10,023 nt of DNA from Euperipatoides rowelli (GCA_003024985.2 PXIH01S0000802.1); one strand, 5' to 3'; positions 1 to 7,332 are shown, counted from the first letter of the stretch. Numbers and translations are program-made. The notes: a model not told the origin generated them from the sequence alone.

Positions 1-108
1 GCAAAGCCTTGGTGGGGAGGGGGGGTCATATTTAGCAAAATAAAGACCGTAGAAATCATTAAAATTATAGTATAATTTTTTTTAAAAAAAAAAGTGATGA
101 TGTGTGGA

Positions 109-132
109 ATCTGCTTTCATCTGAAAGCAGAT
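109..132. repeat. Perfect short inverted repeat (hairpin)
   Basis: The arms atctgctttc (109-118) and gaaagcagat (123-132) are exact reverse complements separated by the four bases atct. This is seen directly. The stem is richer in G/C than its surroundings, so it could fold as RNA or cruciform DNA. No gene adjoins it, and no poly-U run directly follows on either strand as in a bacterial terminator. A role is unknown. Confidence 0.8.
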
Positions 133-261
133 CATTTTACACTATTTACATATTTTACAGTATTTAAATTTTGTATTACATTCTGACGATCATAAATTCA
201 TCTGAATGTTCAACCATAATTATACTCATATTTGCATATCTTTCTAAATTCATAACTTTAG

Positions 262-432
262 AACGCAAAGTCCGAGAGTCAAACTGACTGGTTGAAAATA
301 ACCCTAAGCGCCCTGCCTCTCAGAAAGGAAGACAAATGGGAGTTAAGGCCGGAAAGCATGAGCTTCGAACTTGGATGCGTAGACACCAAGGGACATCACG
401 TAGCACAGCTCAACCCACTGCGCCACGGTCAT
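262..432 (-). mobile_element. tRNA-derived SINE-like unit, minus strand
   Basis: Read on the minus strand, this GC-richer island opens like a tRNA gene. An A-box-like tggcgcagtgg (complement of 415-425) follows about seven bases of presumptive acceptor stem. A B-box-like gttcgaagc (complement of 362-370) lies about 44 bases further on, the spacing of a long-variable-arm tRNA. Pol III A and B boxes of this kind are the internal promoter of tRNA-derived SINEs. The unit then runs on past the tRNA-like head into a non-tRNA body (roughly 262-340) that I do not recognise, so a plain tRNA gene is unlikely. The 3' end and any target duplication are not clear, and the lower boundary is only where the base composition changes. 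An open frame on the plus strand here (292-489) appears to be a chance reading of this unit. Confidence 0.6.
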
Positions 433-673
433 TTGGCAGATATCAAATTTTGTTGTGCTTTTAACAAGGAACTCGCATTTATTGTTTAATTAAATTCTCA
501 TCACTTTTAAAATTTGTTTTTAGTCATTTTATCATTTATAAATAAATGTGTTAGAAGTATTATAATCAGATTATTTAAATAAGCAGAATAATGCAACAGG
601 GTAATTTTAATGTGTACATACCGAGCTAGAAATATACGTTGGTACATATAGTATAGGGCCTATACTGTATATG
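433..673. other. AT-rich spacer without recognisable genes
   Basis: I see no coding signal, RNA gene or clear repeat here. The only structure is the 11-mer tcatcactttt (498-508), the exact reverse complement of 90-100, so the SINE-like unit and the hairpin at 109-132 sit inside a short inverted-repeat pair. Confidence 0.5.
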
Positions 674-785
674 CAGGGATGGGAAAGTAATCGGCAAAAA
701 TACTCCAATTACTTGTAATGAATACTTTTCTAGTAATTTGAGGAGTAATGTTACTTTTTAAAAATGAGTAATTTAAATTCAAGCC
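674..785. mobile_element. Possible hAT-type transposon terminus
   Basis: The segment opens with cagggatgggaaagtaat, which resembles the CAGGG(N)TGGG start of many hAT elements. It continues with closely spaced repeats of agtaat and its complement (near 687, 711, 731, 744 and 768), as seen in hAT subterminal regions. The eight bases before it, tgtatatg, would be the target duplication. I did not find a matching inverted terminus downstream, so it may be a solo or truncated end. The resemblance is from memory of family patterns and not from an alignment. Confidence 0.4.
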
Positions 786-1082
786 TCAACACAATGGTCA
801 AGATAATCAAAACCTATCTGAATTGAGATCTTATGTTAAAGATTCTTTTTTTTTTTTTCCTTTGATTATATATATTTCTCAAGTTATATAGATGTTTTCT
901 CTGATGAAATTTTTTTTTGTAATTACATTGATAGTGAAGATCTATCAGAAATTGTTTTTTGTTTTACTAATTCTTTTGTTTTCAAACAGAACCACTTTAT
1001 TGATAATATATATGAAATACACAATTTCAATAATACAGGAGACTTAGTTCTTATTGTAATAGATCTCTCAGAATTTGTATAA
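772..1082 (+). pseudogene. Possible decayed reading frame, unknown product
   Basis: Frame 1 is open from 772 into the T run at 846-858 and carries unusually polar residues for such AT-rich DNA, including PQHNGQDNQNLSELRSY. Frame 3 is then open from 840 to the stop at 1080-1082 and reads acidic and aromatic residues, for example YIDSEDLSEIVF and FNNTGDLVLIVIDLSEF. One slippage in the T run would join them into about 100 codons. Neither part starts with a clear ATG, and I recognise no domain. Lying upstream of the LINE endonuclease, it could be a remnant of that element's first ORF, but this is inference. At this base composition an 80-codon open frame can occur by chance in 10 kb, so the composition of the first part is the main argument. 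Confidence 0.25.
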
Positions 1083-1258
1083 TTTTAAGATGTCTTGATA
1101 TTTTCTGTAACCTTTTTTTTTGAGTCAACAGTATGTTCCATCTTTTAGTGTATTTGCATAACTGTATAAAACACAGAAATGTTACGTAGGTTTTGCCTCC
1201 AATGTTATAATAAATAACAGTACTTTGGGGTTTTTTAATAATAAGTTAAAATCCATAA
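1083..1258. other. AT-rich stretch between possible ORF and LINE
   Basis: No open frame or repeat is supported here. If the flanking coding remnants belong to one LINE, this would be decayed element sequence, but no motif shows it. Confidence 0.4.
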
Positions 1259-1506
1259 CTAAAAAAAAATGTTCACAAAACTAAAAGTGATTTAAATGGA
1301 AAAATAACTAAGATATCAGGTAAAACTTCTGCTTATCATAAAAATAAGAGAAAATCAGGTTACAATAGAAACATTGAAAAACCTTCTCTTGACCTGAGTC
1401 TTGTCATCTCGGAAAAAATATATCTGTTCCCCCTAATAAAAGAATTTCTAGTTTTGGTAGAGTGATCAAAATTCCTAGATTTAGGGATTCAGATGACAAG
1501 AGATAG
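1259..1506 (+). pseudogene. Lysine-rich region before the LINE endonuclease
   Basis: Frame 2 is open from 1259 to the stop at 1463 and gives a basic, K/S/N-rich stretch (for example KTSAYHKNKRKSGYNRNI). Frame 1 then takes over from about 1426 with PPNKRISSFGRVIKIPRF before a stop at 1504. The latter resembles the S-G-R-x-x-K-x-P-x-R-F linker seen in many retroelement polyproteins. I infer that the two are one frame-shifted region leading into the endonuclease at about 1540, either the N-terminal part of ORF2 or the end of ORF1. The match is by eye and short. Confidence 0.4.
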
Positions 1507-1536
1507 CAATTACCGGAAAAAAAGGAGAAAAAATAA

Positions 1537-2236
1537 TTGAATGGTAATCCTATCTCCTTTGTTTACTCTGTCAATTCTTTCCCTAATAAATATGATGAAA
1601 CAACCTGTTTTGTAACACAGAATAATATTGATCTCATGTTTTTTGTCGAATCTTGGCTAGATAGTAGCATAACCAATGAAGATATTAATATTGCTAATTA
1701 TAACATTATAAGAAAAGACAGATTTGGAAAAAAGGGAGGTGGCATTTTGATTTTTTATAGAAGTGATCTCATAATTCACGAATATTCTGTTGAATAAAAT
1801 ATTGAATTCGTTCAAATTAGTATTAATATTAGGAAATATTATATGATTTTAATAAGTTTTTTATAGACCTCCAAATTACTCATTAGAAAATAATTATCTT
1901 TTTTTAAATCAGTTATTTGAATGTCATAGTTATTTTGTTTCTAACAACTTTTCCGAGATAGTTTTGATTGGGGATATCAATTTACATCTAGATTGGATTA
2001 GTTGCATCTCCAATTATCCAATAAACTCTTTTGGTAATGAATTTTACAATTTTTGCAAGAAAAACCATTTACGGTATATCACATTTTTAAAGAACATAAT
2101 AGATATAGAAATGATTGTTCTGCCCTGTTAGACATACTGTTAACTTCAAATATAGATTCAATCTCTGATTTGAAAATCTTAGTCCTTTTGGTAAGAGTGA
2201 TCACTCGAACTTTTACTTTGAAAAACAGTATTTTAT
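1537..2236 (+). pseudogene. LINE APE-type endonuclease domain, frame-shifted remnant
   Basis: This part would nick target DNA to prime reverse transcription. In frame 1 (1537-1795) the translation contains VYSVNSFPNKYDE and IDLMFFVESWLDSS, the standard start of the domain with the metal-binding Glu in ESWLD (codon 1648), then YNIIRKDRFGKKGGGILIFY. After a stop at 1795 and a shift in the T run at 1856-1861, frame 2 gives YRPPN and VLIGDINLHLDW, corresponding to the GDFN catalytic motif. Frame 1 resumes near 2053 with CSALLDILLTSN, and frame 3 from 2172 gives LSPFGKSDHSNF, the SDH motif holding the catalytic His. All major motifs are thus still present in order, but in three frames. The open frame beginning at 1537 has no ATG (it begins ttg) and is not a gene by itself. 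Confidence 0.85.
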
Positions 2237-2379
2237 CCAGCAAAATTTACAAATTAACCTATTTTGTTTTTAAGAAATAAATTTATACAGAAATTAATAA
2301 ACTTTTACAAGAAATTGATCTATGTCAGTATTTTATCTCTGAATACAGTTTTAAGACAGATTTAACTGATATAGGCTAC

Positions 2380-2640
2380 TCCAATTAATTTATGAAATCA
2401 TAGAAAAATTTACTCCAAAGTTTTATAGAAAAATAGAAACAAAAAAATCAAGTTCAGAATAAAAAAAATTGGTAGATTCTGAAATTAGGGAAAAATGTAA
2501 ATTGAAAAATAAATTATTTAGTATTTATAGAGTAAAAAAAACTACTGAAAATTACTTTTTATACAAAAAATGTCGTAACCAGGTAAATAAATTAAGCATA
2601 AAAAAGAGAAAGTTTTTTTAATTGAATTTACTAAAAGAAA
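2380..2640 (+). pseudogene. LINE linker between endonuclease and reverse transcriptase
   Basis: Frame 3 reads EKFTPKFYRKIE (from 2403), a stop at 2460, then VDSEIREKCKLKNKLFSIY and YKKCRNQVNKLSIKKRKFF before a stop at 2619. Lys/Arg/Tyr-rich stretches with a D-x-E-I-R block, a YK-x-x-R-N-x-V-N pattern and a final K-K-x-x-F are typical of the region joining the two enzymatic domains in CR1- and Jockey-type ORF2 proteins. It has no catalytic role of its own. It stays in the same frame as the reverse transcriptase that follows. Confidence 0.6.
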
Positions 2641-3664
2641 AATATCACAGAAATATTTTTAAAAATTTTGGTTCGATGAAATCTCAAAAAAAAAAACAAG
2701 ATACTATTGTCATCGAGGATTCTGAATTTTGTACTGATATTGAAATAAGAAATGCCATTCTTGATTTTTTCTCCAGATTTAATATTTTCTCAGTTGTCAA
2801 TAAGTTGGAATTACGGGTAGCTTATGATTCAATTTGGTTCACTAATCATTTTGAAGTAGATACTATTGTAAATAATCTTAAAGATACCTTAACTTCACCT
2901 TTAGAAATCATCCCTTTTTACCTTATCAAAAGATGCTCAAACATTTTTGTTGAATTTATTGTCTTAATGGCAAACATGATTTTTTCTATAGGAATTTTTC
3001 CTGAGGTTTAAAAATATAGTTTAATACTTCCTTTACACAAAAAGGGAAATAAGAAGCTGATTTCAAATTACAAACATACCAGTAATCTTTCCAACGTGTC
3101 AAAGATTAAAAGGATTATCCTAAATAGATTGAATCATCACGCTATAAAAGATGCCATTTTCACAGATAACATGCATGGCTTTATAAATAAACGATCTGCC
3201 ATTACAAACCTGAAAAAGTTTAATTTTGATATTATTAATAATTAGATCTTTCTNTGACTACTGATATACTTTTTCTAGATTTACAATCAGCCTATGATTT
3301 AATTGCTCATGACCTCATCATTTCAAAATTAATTTTATACAATTTTCCTATATATATTAACGTAATTAATAATTATTTAAATAATAGAAAATTTTCAATT
3401 TTGGTAAATAATTATAAAGTACTAAAAGATTATCAAATAGAGGAATTCGTCAAGGAAGTGTCCTATCAGCATTTCATAATTAATTATATTTCTGGATTAT
3501 TTGGTAATACACTTTTGTATGCTGATGCTATCAAAATCTACAATGCAGTTTCTGACCAGAATTCACATTTAAAACTTCAAAATATTCTTGATACTATTGT
3601 AGAAAGTTGTAGAGTTGATAGTTTCATTATCAATCAAGAAAAAAAACCTCTATTCTACATATAG
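2622..3664 (+). pseudogene. LINE reverse transcriptase, inactive remnant
   Basis: The reverse transcriptase would copy the element's RNA at the nicked target. Frame 3 shows YLIKRCSNIFVEFIVLMANM and GIFPEV, a stop at 3009 about where the conserved W-K is expected, then LPLHKKGNKKLISNY (fingers) and DNMHGFINKRSAITNL (the QHGF-R-x-x-R-S-T motif). After a stop at 3243 and the N at 3254, frame 2 gives ILFLDLQSAYDLIAHDLI, which is motif A with its Asp at codon 3278. Frame 1 briefly gives RGIRQGSVLS (3439-3468), the S-G-V-P-Q-G-S motif. Frame 2 then gives LLYADAIKIY (codons 3512-3541). This is the Y-A-D-D box with the second Asp changed to Ala (codon 3527), which should abolish catalysis even without the frame breaks. 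Confidence 0.88.
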
Positions 3665-4330
3665 GAAAAAATAATAAACAATTTGATTATTACATTGATG
3701 GTAAAAATATCAAATCTGTTAAAGATCACAAAGATCTTGGTATAATTTTTGATGAAAATTTTTGATTTAAAAAAACATATAGTTCATATCAATAGTGATA
3801 TCAGAAAGAAATTTGGTTTTCTGAGAAATAATTTAAATTTTTTAGCCCTAAAACCTTTGATATACTATATAATAGTTACATTATACCCTCAATCAATTAT
3901 GGTGCGGACATTTTTCAGAATAGAAATAAATTAGACTTGACCAAGTTTGACAAAACCTTCAGATTTTTCACACACAAAAAATATCTGGCTTTGGTGATTT
4001 GTATTTTGAGAGATATAGCAAATTAAATGTCTTAACACCCTCACAATTACTAATAAAAATGACATTGTCTTTATGTTTAAAGAAATTGTCATCAGAAATA
4101 ATAGAAACAGACTTTATTTATTGAATGATAGGATTTCAAACATAGGTAGGCTAATAAACATTGTTAAAATTACTCATTCCTGTGGTAAATACCATGAAGA
4201 AGAATCAAAATTTGGAATGCTAGTCCAATTGAGTACGGTATTTTACATTATCATTTAAAAGGAACATTGATAGATATGTTAAAATCATTGCCCAAGCAAA
4301 TTTTGATTGAGAGTATAAATATTCAGTCAA
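3641..4330 (+). pseudogene. LINE ORF2 region downstream of the reverse transcriptase
   Basis: After a shift in the A run near 3641, frame 1 gives LHIGKNNKQFDYYIDG and KDHKDLGIIFD, the K-x-L-G-x-x-x-D block that follows the catalytic core in this group. Frame 2 (3749 onward) gives FKKHIVHINSDIRKKFGFL. Frame 1 again gives FDILYNSYIIPSINYGADIF (3856 onward), matching the usual LYNSLVLPHLNYG. Frame 3 from 3984 gives YSKLNVLTPSQLL, and frame 1 near 4225 gives PIEYGILHYHLKGTL. These correspond to the thumb and C-terminal region of CR1/L2/Jockey-type ORF2 proteins. Four frame changes in under 700 bases show long neutral decay. The end near 4330 is where recognisable translation stops. Confidence 0.75.
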
Positions 4331-4350
4331 TGTTTATTTTTATATTGTTT

Positions 4351-4547
4351 TTTTTTTATTTCTTGTTTTCCTTGTTTGCTTAGTTATTGCAGATTTGTTA
4401 TAGCCTATCAATGTTTGTACTGTTCCTTGCTATTAATATTAACACTTTAAAGTCCACACAGTTGTTTTAGATTATACAACCTTGAAATTTAATTCATGCT
4501 TTTAAAATTTTTAGACTTTTTAATCAATTTTTATTATAATTGATGTT
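4351..4547. other. AT-rich stretch, possible LINE 3' untranslated region
   Basis: The stretch begins with a T-rich run (about 4350-4375) and has no coding signal. It may be the 3' untranslated part of the LINE, but there is no poly-A tail or terminal repeat to prove this. Confidence 0.3.
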
Positions 4548-4754
4548 TTGTCCTATAAATTATTTACAGATCTTGAAGTTGAAAAGCATCCTTTGGCTGA
4601 AGATCCTGAAAATAATAATTCTAATCCTAAAAAGTCAACAAAATCACTTTTAAATTTTCAGTGTAAAAGTCATTTTTACAAGATTTTGAAACGCTCTAAT
4701 AAACTTGAAATTTATAAAGAAAAAAAAAAAAAGAACATGCAAATAATCACTTGA
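4548..4754 (+). other. Short ORF of doubtful status, possible exon fragment
   Basis: A 68-codon open frame beginning with ttg reads a hydrophilic segment, LEVEKHPLAEDPENNNSNPK, followed by a Lys-rich end that reads through an A run. I recognise no family. Its first acidic part is preceded by tatttacag (ending 4569), a fair splice acceptor. A possible donor, cagt/gtaaaag, follows at 4662/4663, giving a 93-bp segment that keeps frame. That is suggestive of an exon or of a decayed mobile-element gene, but neighbouring exons are not visible and chance is a real alternative. Confidence 0.2.
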
Positions 4755-4981
4755 CGTTTAAACACTAGGTATTTCATTGTTTACTTTTTAATTTGAAAAT
4801 TTATCATATTAAAAAAAGAGCTCATTTTAGTTTTCTTCTCTACTTTAACAAGAATGTCCTTCTTGTTTATAAGTTAGTAAATTTTATTAGGCTATAAGAA
4901 GTATAAAAACAAATCAGCATTTTTAATAGAAGATTCAAAGCTCATAAATATCTGATAGTTATAAATGGTGTGTGAAGCTAA

Positions 4982-5095
4982 CTTGGATATTGTGAAAAAG
5001 TTTTAAATATAAAGTTTAGTGGATCGATTAACCCTCTTCCTGCTAATGAAAATGACCAGCCTGAAAATGACATTAAAATTGAAAATGCTATATAA
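4982..5095 (+). other. Short acidic open segment, possible exon or relic
   Basis: Frame 2 is open from 4982 to a stop at 5093-5095 and ends with INPLPANENDQPENDIKIEN, which is rich in Asn, Glu, Asp and Pro. This composition is unusual for random AT-rich DNA and recalls the segment at 4575-4640. An AG at 5018-5019 could be an acceptor. No family is recognised. The longer overlapping frame (5019-5225) is hydrophobic and Lys/Leu-rich and looks like a shadow. Confidence 0.15.
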
Positions 5096-5309
5096 ACTAA
5101 AGTTATCAAACTGCTTTAAAAGACTTTCATTTCACATACTTCCTGATAATGATAATCTTTTTAATATTGTTATTAATTATGTGATGGGCCTTATTTACTT
5201 GATTACTTATTTAATTTTAAAATAAAGATTATATGAATCACTTATACACTGGACATAAAAAAAAAAATTAAACCAATGGGACTGTTAATTGTTATGCGGT
5301 CACATGCTG

Positions 5310-5345
5310 GATTATCCAAGCCAGTGACCACATGCTTGGATAATC
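5310..5345. repeat. Perfect 11-bp inverted repeat
   Basis: The arms gattatccaag (5310-5320) and cttggataatc (5335-5345) are exact reverse complements around a 14-base loop. The surrounding 40 bases also hold two copies of cacatgct/cacatgctt, so the structure may come from an inverted or direct duplication. It is AT-flanked and lies about 75 bases before the ORF at 5424. No function can be assigned. Confidence 0.75.
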
Positions 5346-5423
5346 TTTTCCCCAAGACCTAAATAAAAGTGAATAAAGTTTTAGTTGTCGTCAGCATCTT
5401 TTGGCAGTGAAATGGCATGACAA

Positions 5424-5657
5424 ATGATATGTACTGTATACACGGCCCATAAAACTAATACGATTCATTGCTCTACTACATCTTATGAGAGGGCTGCTAC
5501 TAAACTAAATCAGTTACATACTATATTGAATAAATATAAAGTGGGTGTCATTAGGCCAATCAATTTATTTCATATAACTCATTTAGATGTAGTCAAACAG
5601 TGGAAAACTATTATTGCTACACTTAATACAATGCTAATTCTGAAAACTTTACAATAA
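5424..5657 (+). other. 77-codon ORF, unrecognised
   Basis: This frame begins at an alternative start (ATA at 5424; an in-frame ATG follows at 5429-5431 only in another frame) and stops at 5655-5657. The translation, for example YERAATKLNQLHTILNKY and THLDVVKQWKTIIATLNTML, is balanced in composition, with a helix-like pattern of polar and hydrophobic residues and no long homopolymers. It therefore looks more protein-like than most frames here. I do not recognise the family. It could be an exon, a fragment of a transposase or a chance frame. No transmembrane segment, signal peptide or metal-binding cluster is evident. No clear splice sites or promoter were identified around it. Confidence 0.2.
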
Positions 5658-5893
5658 TCTGCATTCAGTCCAAAAAAAATGTCACTACCATTTTTTTATA
5701 CGAAGAAATTTGGTTTCTGCAAGAACCAGGCTAACATTTTAGGGATGATTAAGTAATACCCAGAGGTCATGTGAAGGAATTGAGGATATTGTGGAGAAAT
5801 TTTAAATTTTTATACAAAAAATTACAAACACATAATCTTTCACTAGTCAACAAATTTCTTTTATAATAAAATAAGATTTTTAAAAAATGTCAA

Positions 5894-6090
5894 GCCACGG
5901 TTGTTGTGTGGTCACGTTCATGGCCACTGCCTGCTTAGACATGTGCACTGGGGTCATGGTTCAATCTCCGGGGGCGTAATATCTGTCCATTTTTTCTATG
6001 TCTAAGTACTCCATGGGTTTTCTCTGTAGACAAAAAGGTTATTAAATGCCATTATACAGATTAAGAAAAATCCATTACATTTGACCTTTA
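5894..6090 (+). mobile_element. tRNA-derived SINE-like unit, plus strand
   Basis: The head looks like a decayed tRNA gene. An A-box-like tgttgtgtgg (5902-5911) sits eight bases inside the start, and a good B box, ggttcaatctc (5958-5968), follows about 46 bases later, the spacing of a class II tRNA or its SINE derivative. These are Pol III internal promoter elements. The sequence continues beyond the tRNA-like part into a body containing gtactccatgggttttctct (6005-6024), wording reminiscent of the central domain of several animal SINEs, and ends in A-rich DNA near 6065. The head differs from the minus-strand unit at 262-432, so two SINE families may be present. The 3' boundary is uncertain. 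Confidence 0.6.
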
Positions 6091-6183
6091 AATAATTTTT
6101 TTTTTAAGTGGAATTTTTTTTTTTAGTAATTATCTTTGAAAATCAATAATAATAAAAAAAAATCCATTACATTTGACCTTTAA
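6066..6183. repeat. 26-bp direct repeat flanking a 66-bp A-tailed insert
   Basis: The same 26 bases occur at 6066-6091 and 6158-6183. Each has five A followed by tccattacatttgaccttta and one more A. The 66 bases between end in an A-rich tail (aataataataaa running into the second copy). A long direct repeat beginning with A's and an insert with an A tail is the pattern left by LINE-mediated insertion of a very short RNA copy. A simple tandem duplication of 92 bp is the alternative. The identity of the two copies suggests the event is recent relative to the LINE. Confidence 0.8.
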
Positions 6184-6410
6184 CAGCAACCAAGTGTAGA
6201 ATATATTGCCACCAGTGCTGGATTTACCTACAGTCTGACTAGCCTGCAGCCAGGGCTCATGGTTTTAGGGGCATCATAAAAGTTAAGTTTCATAAGTGCT
6301 TTTTATCCTCCCCCCCCCCTCCCCACCCTTAATTTCTAATTTCATACATTTTTGGCATCGGGCAAAATTCAGAAGAAAAAAATATGAAACCCTATTTTAA
6401 AAGTACAATA

Positions 6411-6778
6411 CAGTAAAAGTCCAAAAATCTGTATGCCAGACATCCAGATCACCTGAGAATCTGGACTCTATAGTGGTGGTCATTTTGAAAATATTCATCA
6501 TACAGTTAGTGTGAATAGTTCAATAATTTTCTCTTACTGTTTCCATTTATTATACACTATATTGTATTTTATAAATAAACAAAAATTAAATATTTATTTT
6601 GTATGAAATAACTTCCTTTTTCAATTGTTTATCATATTTTTATTTTGCAATAAAATTTAATCTTTTATCTCTTCTTTATTCCTCCTTAAATTTGAATTTT
6701 AAAAATACTGCTCAAGAATCCATAAAATCGGAAATCCAGACTGACTAAATCCCCAAGAGGTCCAGATTTTTGACTCTA
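6411..6778. mobile_element. pogo/Tc1-mariner-like MITE
   Basis: The left end, cagtaaaagtccaaaaatctg, follows TA at 6409-6410. The right end, ccagatttttgactcta, is followed by TA at 6779-6780. The two ends are imperfect inverted repeats sharing the caaaaatctg core. TA target duplication and C-A-G-T ends with repeated tccagat/atctgga blocks (near 6449, 6470, 6734 and 6761) are characteristic of pogo-type elements. There is no coding capacity, so it would have depended on a transposase made elsewhere. It sits inside the outer hAT element and so arrived later. The outermost bases at the right are degraded, which makes the exact end uncertain. Confidence 0.55.
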
Positions 6779-6798
6779 TAAATTTTTCAGGTTTAGTT

Positions 6799-6806
6799 GT
6801 TTAGAG
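6799..6806. repeat. Target-site duplication, left copy
   Basis: This is gtttagag, identical to 7117-7124, immediately outside the terminal inverted repeats of the 310-bp hAT MITE. Confidence 0.9.
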
Positions 6807-7116
6807 CAGTGGCTCCCAACCTTTTTACCTGTGAGGACCACTTTTCCAACTACATTTAAGTTGCGGAACACCAGCTCACACACACACAAATAGATATGAT
6901 TATTGGAAGACCTTTTTTTCTTTCTTTTTTTTTTGGGGGGGGGGGGGATAAGAGCACCAGCTTATATGTAATATCACAATACCATAATCAATTGTTTTAG
7001 AAAGAATATGCCTATATTCAATTTCACAAGTTATTGATTAGTTGCCAAACTAAAAATGTAGAATTTTTGCTCCAGGGACCACTTGTGGTCCATGGACCAC
7101 AGGTTGGGAACCACTG
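6807..7116. mobile_element. 310-bp hAT MITE with perfect 8-bp target duplication
   Basis: The left terminus cagtggctcccaacct (6807-6822) and the right terminus aggttgggaaccactg (7101-7116) are inverted repeats with one mismatch in 16. The eight bases gtttagag occur directly on both sides (6799-6806 and 7117-7124), the exact target-duplication length of hAT transposases. The subterminal ggaccac motif recurs near both ends (6836, 7075 and 7094). The element encodes nothing and is a classic MITE. A run of 15 or so G after a T run (about 6926-6948) and a short CA repeat (6876-6887) lie inside. The perfect duplication suggests it is younger than the outer element it interrupts. Confidence 0.92.
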
Positions 7117-7124
7117 GTTTAGAG
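7117..7124. repeat. Target-site duplication, right copy
   Basis: This is gtttagag, identical to 6799-6806, following the right terminus of the 310-bp hAT MITE. Confidence 0.9.
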
Positions 7125-7332
7125 TATGATGATTAAAAATAAAATAAAAACCTAGAGTTACTATAAACCACTAGATTTACCAAAAAAAAAAAAAAAAAAT
7201 CACTAGATGCATTGCTCACTGATCAGAAGAAAATCATTAAAAAACATAAATGTTGGATTTTGTTTCACATGCTCGTCATCTATGAAACATAGGACTTTAT
7301 ATTTATAGCCTCGGGTCACAAAAAAAAAGTAA

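Larger units (their letters stand above)
1259..4350 (+). mobile_element. Degenerate APE-type non-LTR retrotransposon (CR1/L2/Jockey-like LINE)
   Basis: The core is an apurinic-type endonuclease followed by a linker, a reverse transcriptase and the usual C-terminal region, all on the plus strand and in the canonical order. No RNase H domain or LTR is visible. That layout and motif wording fit the CR1/L2/Jockey group; finer placement needs a tree. The copy is old: the reading frame changes at least seven times (for example in T or A runs near 1856 and 3641), and stops interrupt it at 1504, 1534, 1795, 2460, 2619, 3009 and 3243. Boundaries are approximate: the 5' limit is the first plausible coding stretch and the 3' limit is where protein-like translation fades. 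No clear poly-A tail or target duplication was found. It cannot encode a working protein. Confidence 0.85.

Noticed and set aside
292-489. 65-codon plus-strand open frame
   Set aside because: It starts with ttg and reads backwards through the tRNA-like boxes of the minus-strand SINE-like unit; it is a by-product of that unit's higher GC.
1160-1189. NCIKHRNVT reading, suggestive of a CCHC zinc knuckle upstream of the LINE
   Set aside because: Only one Cys and the His are present and the spacing is wrong without assumed changes, so it cannot be claimed.
1400-1500. Inverted 10-mers cttgtcatct (1400-1409) and agatgacaag (1491-1500)
   Set aside because: They lie within apparently coding LINE sequence, and no target duplication or element between them was found; probably chance.
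2622-3011. 129-codon frame as a stand-alone gene
   Set aside because: Its second half matches LINE reverse transcriptase N-terminal sequence, and the same frame continues past the stop at 3009 with the next motifs, so it is part of the broken LINE.
4073-4258. 61-codon plus-strand frame
   Set aside because: It overlaps the decayed LINE C-terminal region, and the LINE-like reading lies in other frames on each side.
5019-5225. 68-codon plus-strand frame
   Set aside because: It is Leu/Lys/Met-rich with no family resemblance; the overlapping frame 2 segment is the more protein-like one.
7141-7207. Repeated cactagat around a long A run
   Set aside because: The 8-bp match flanking an 18-A run could suggest a small insertion, but with no other element sequence between the copies it is too weak to report.
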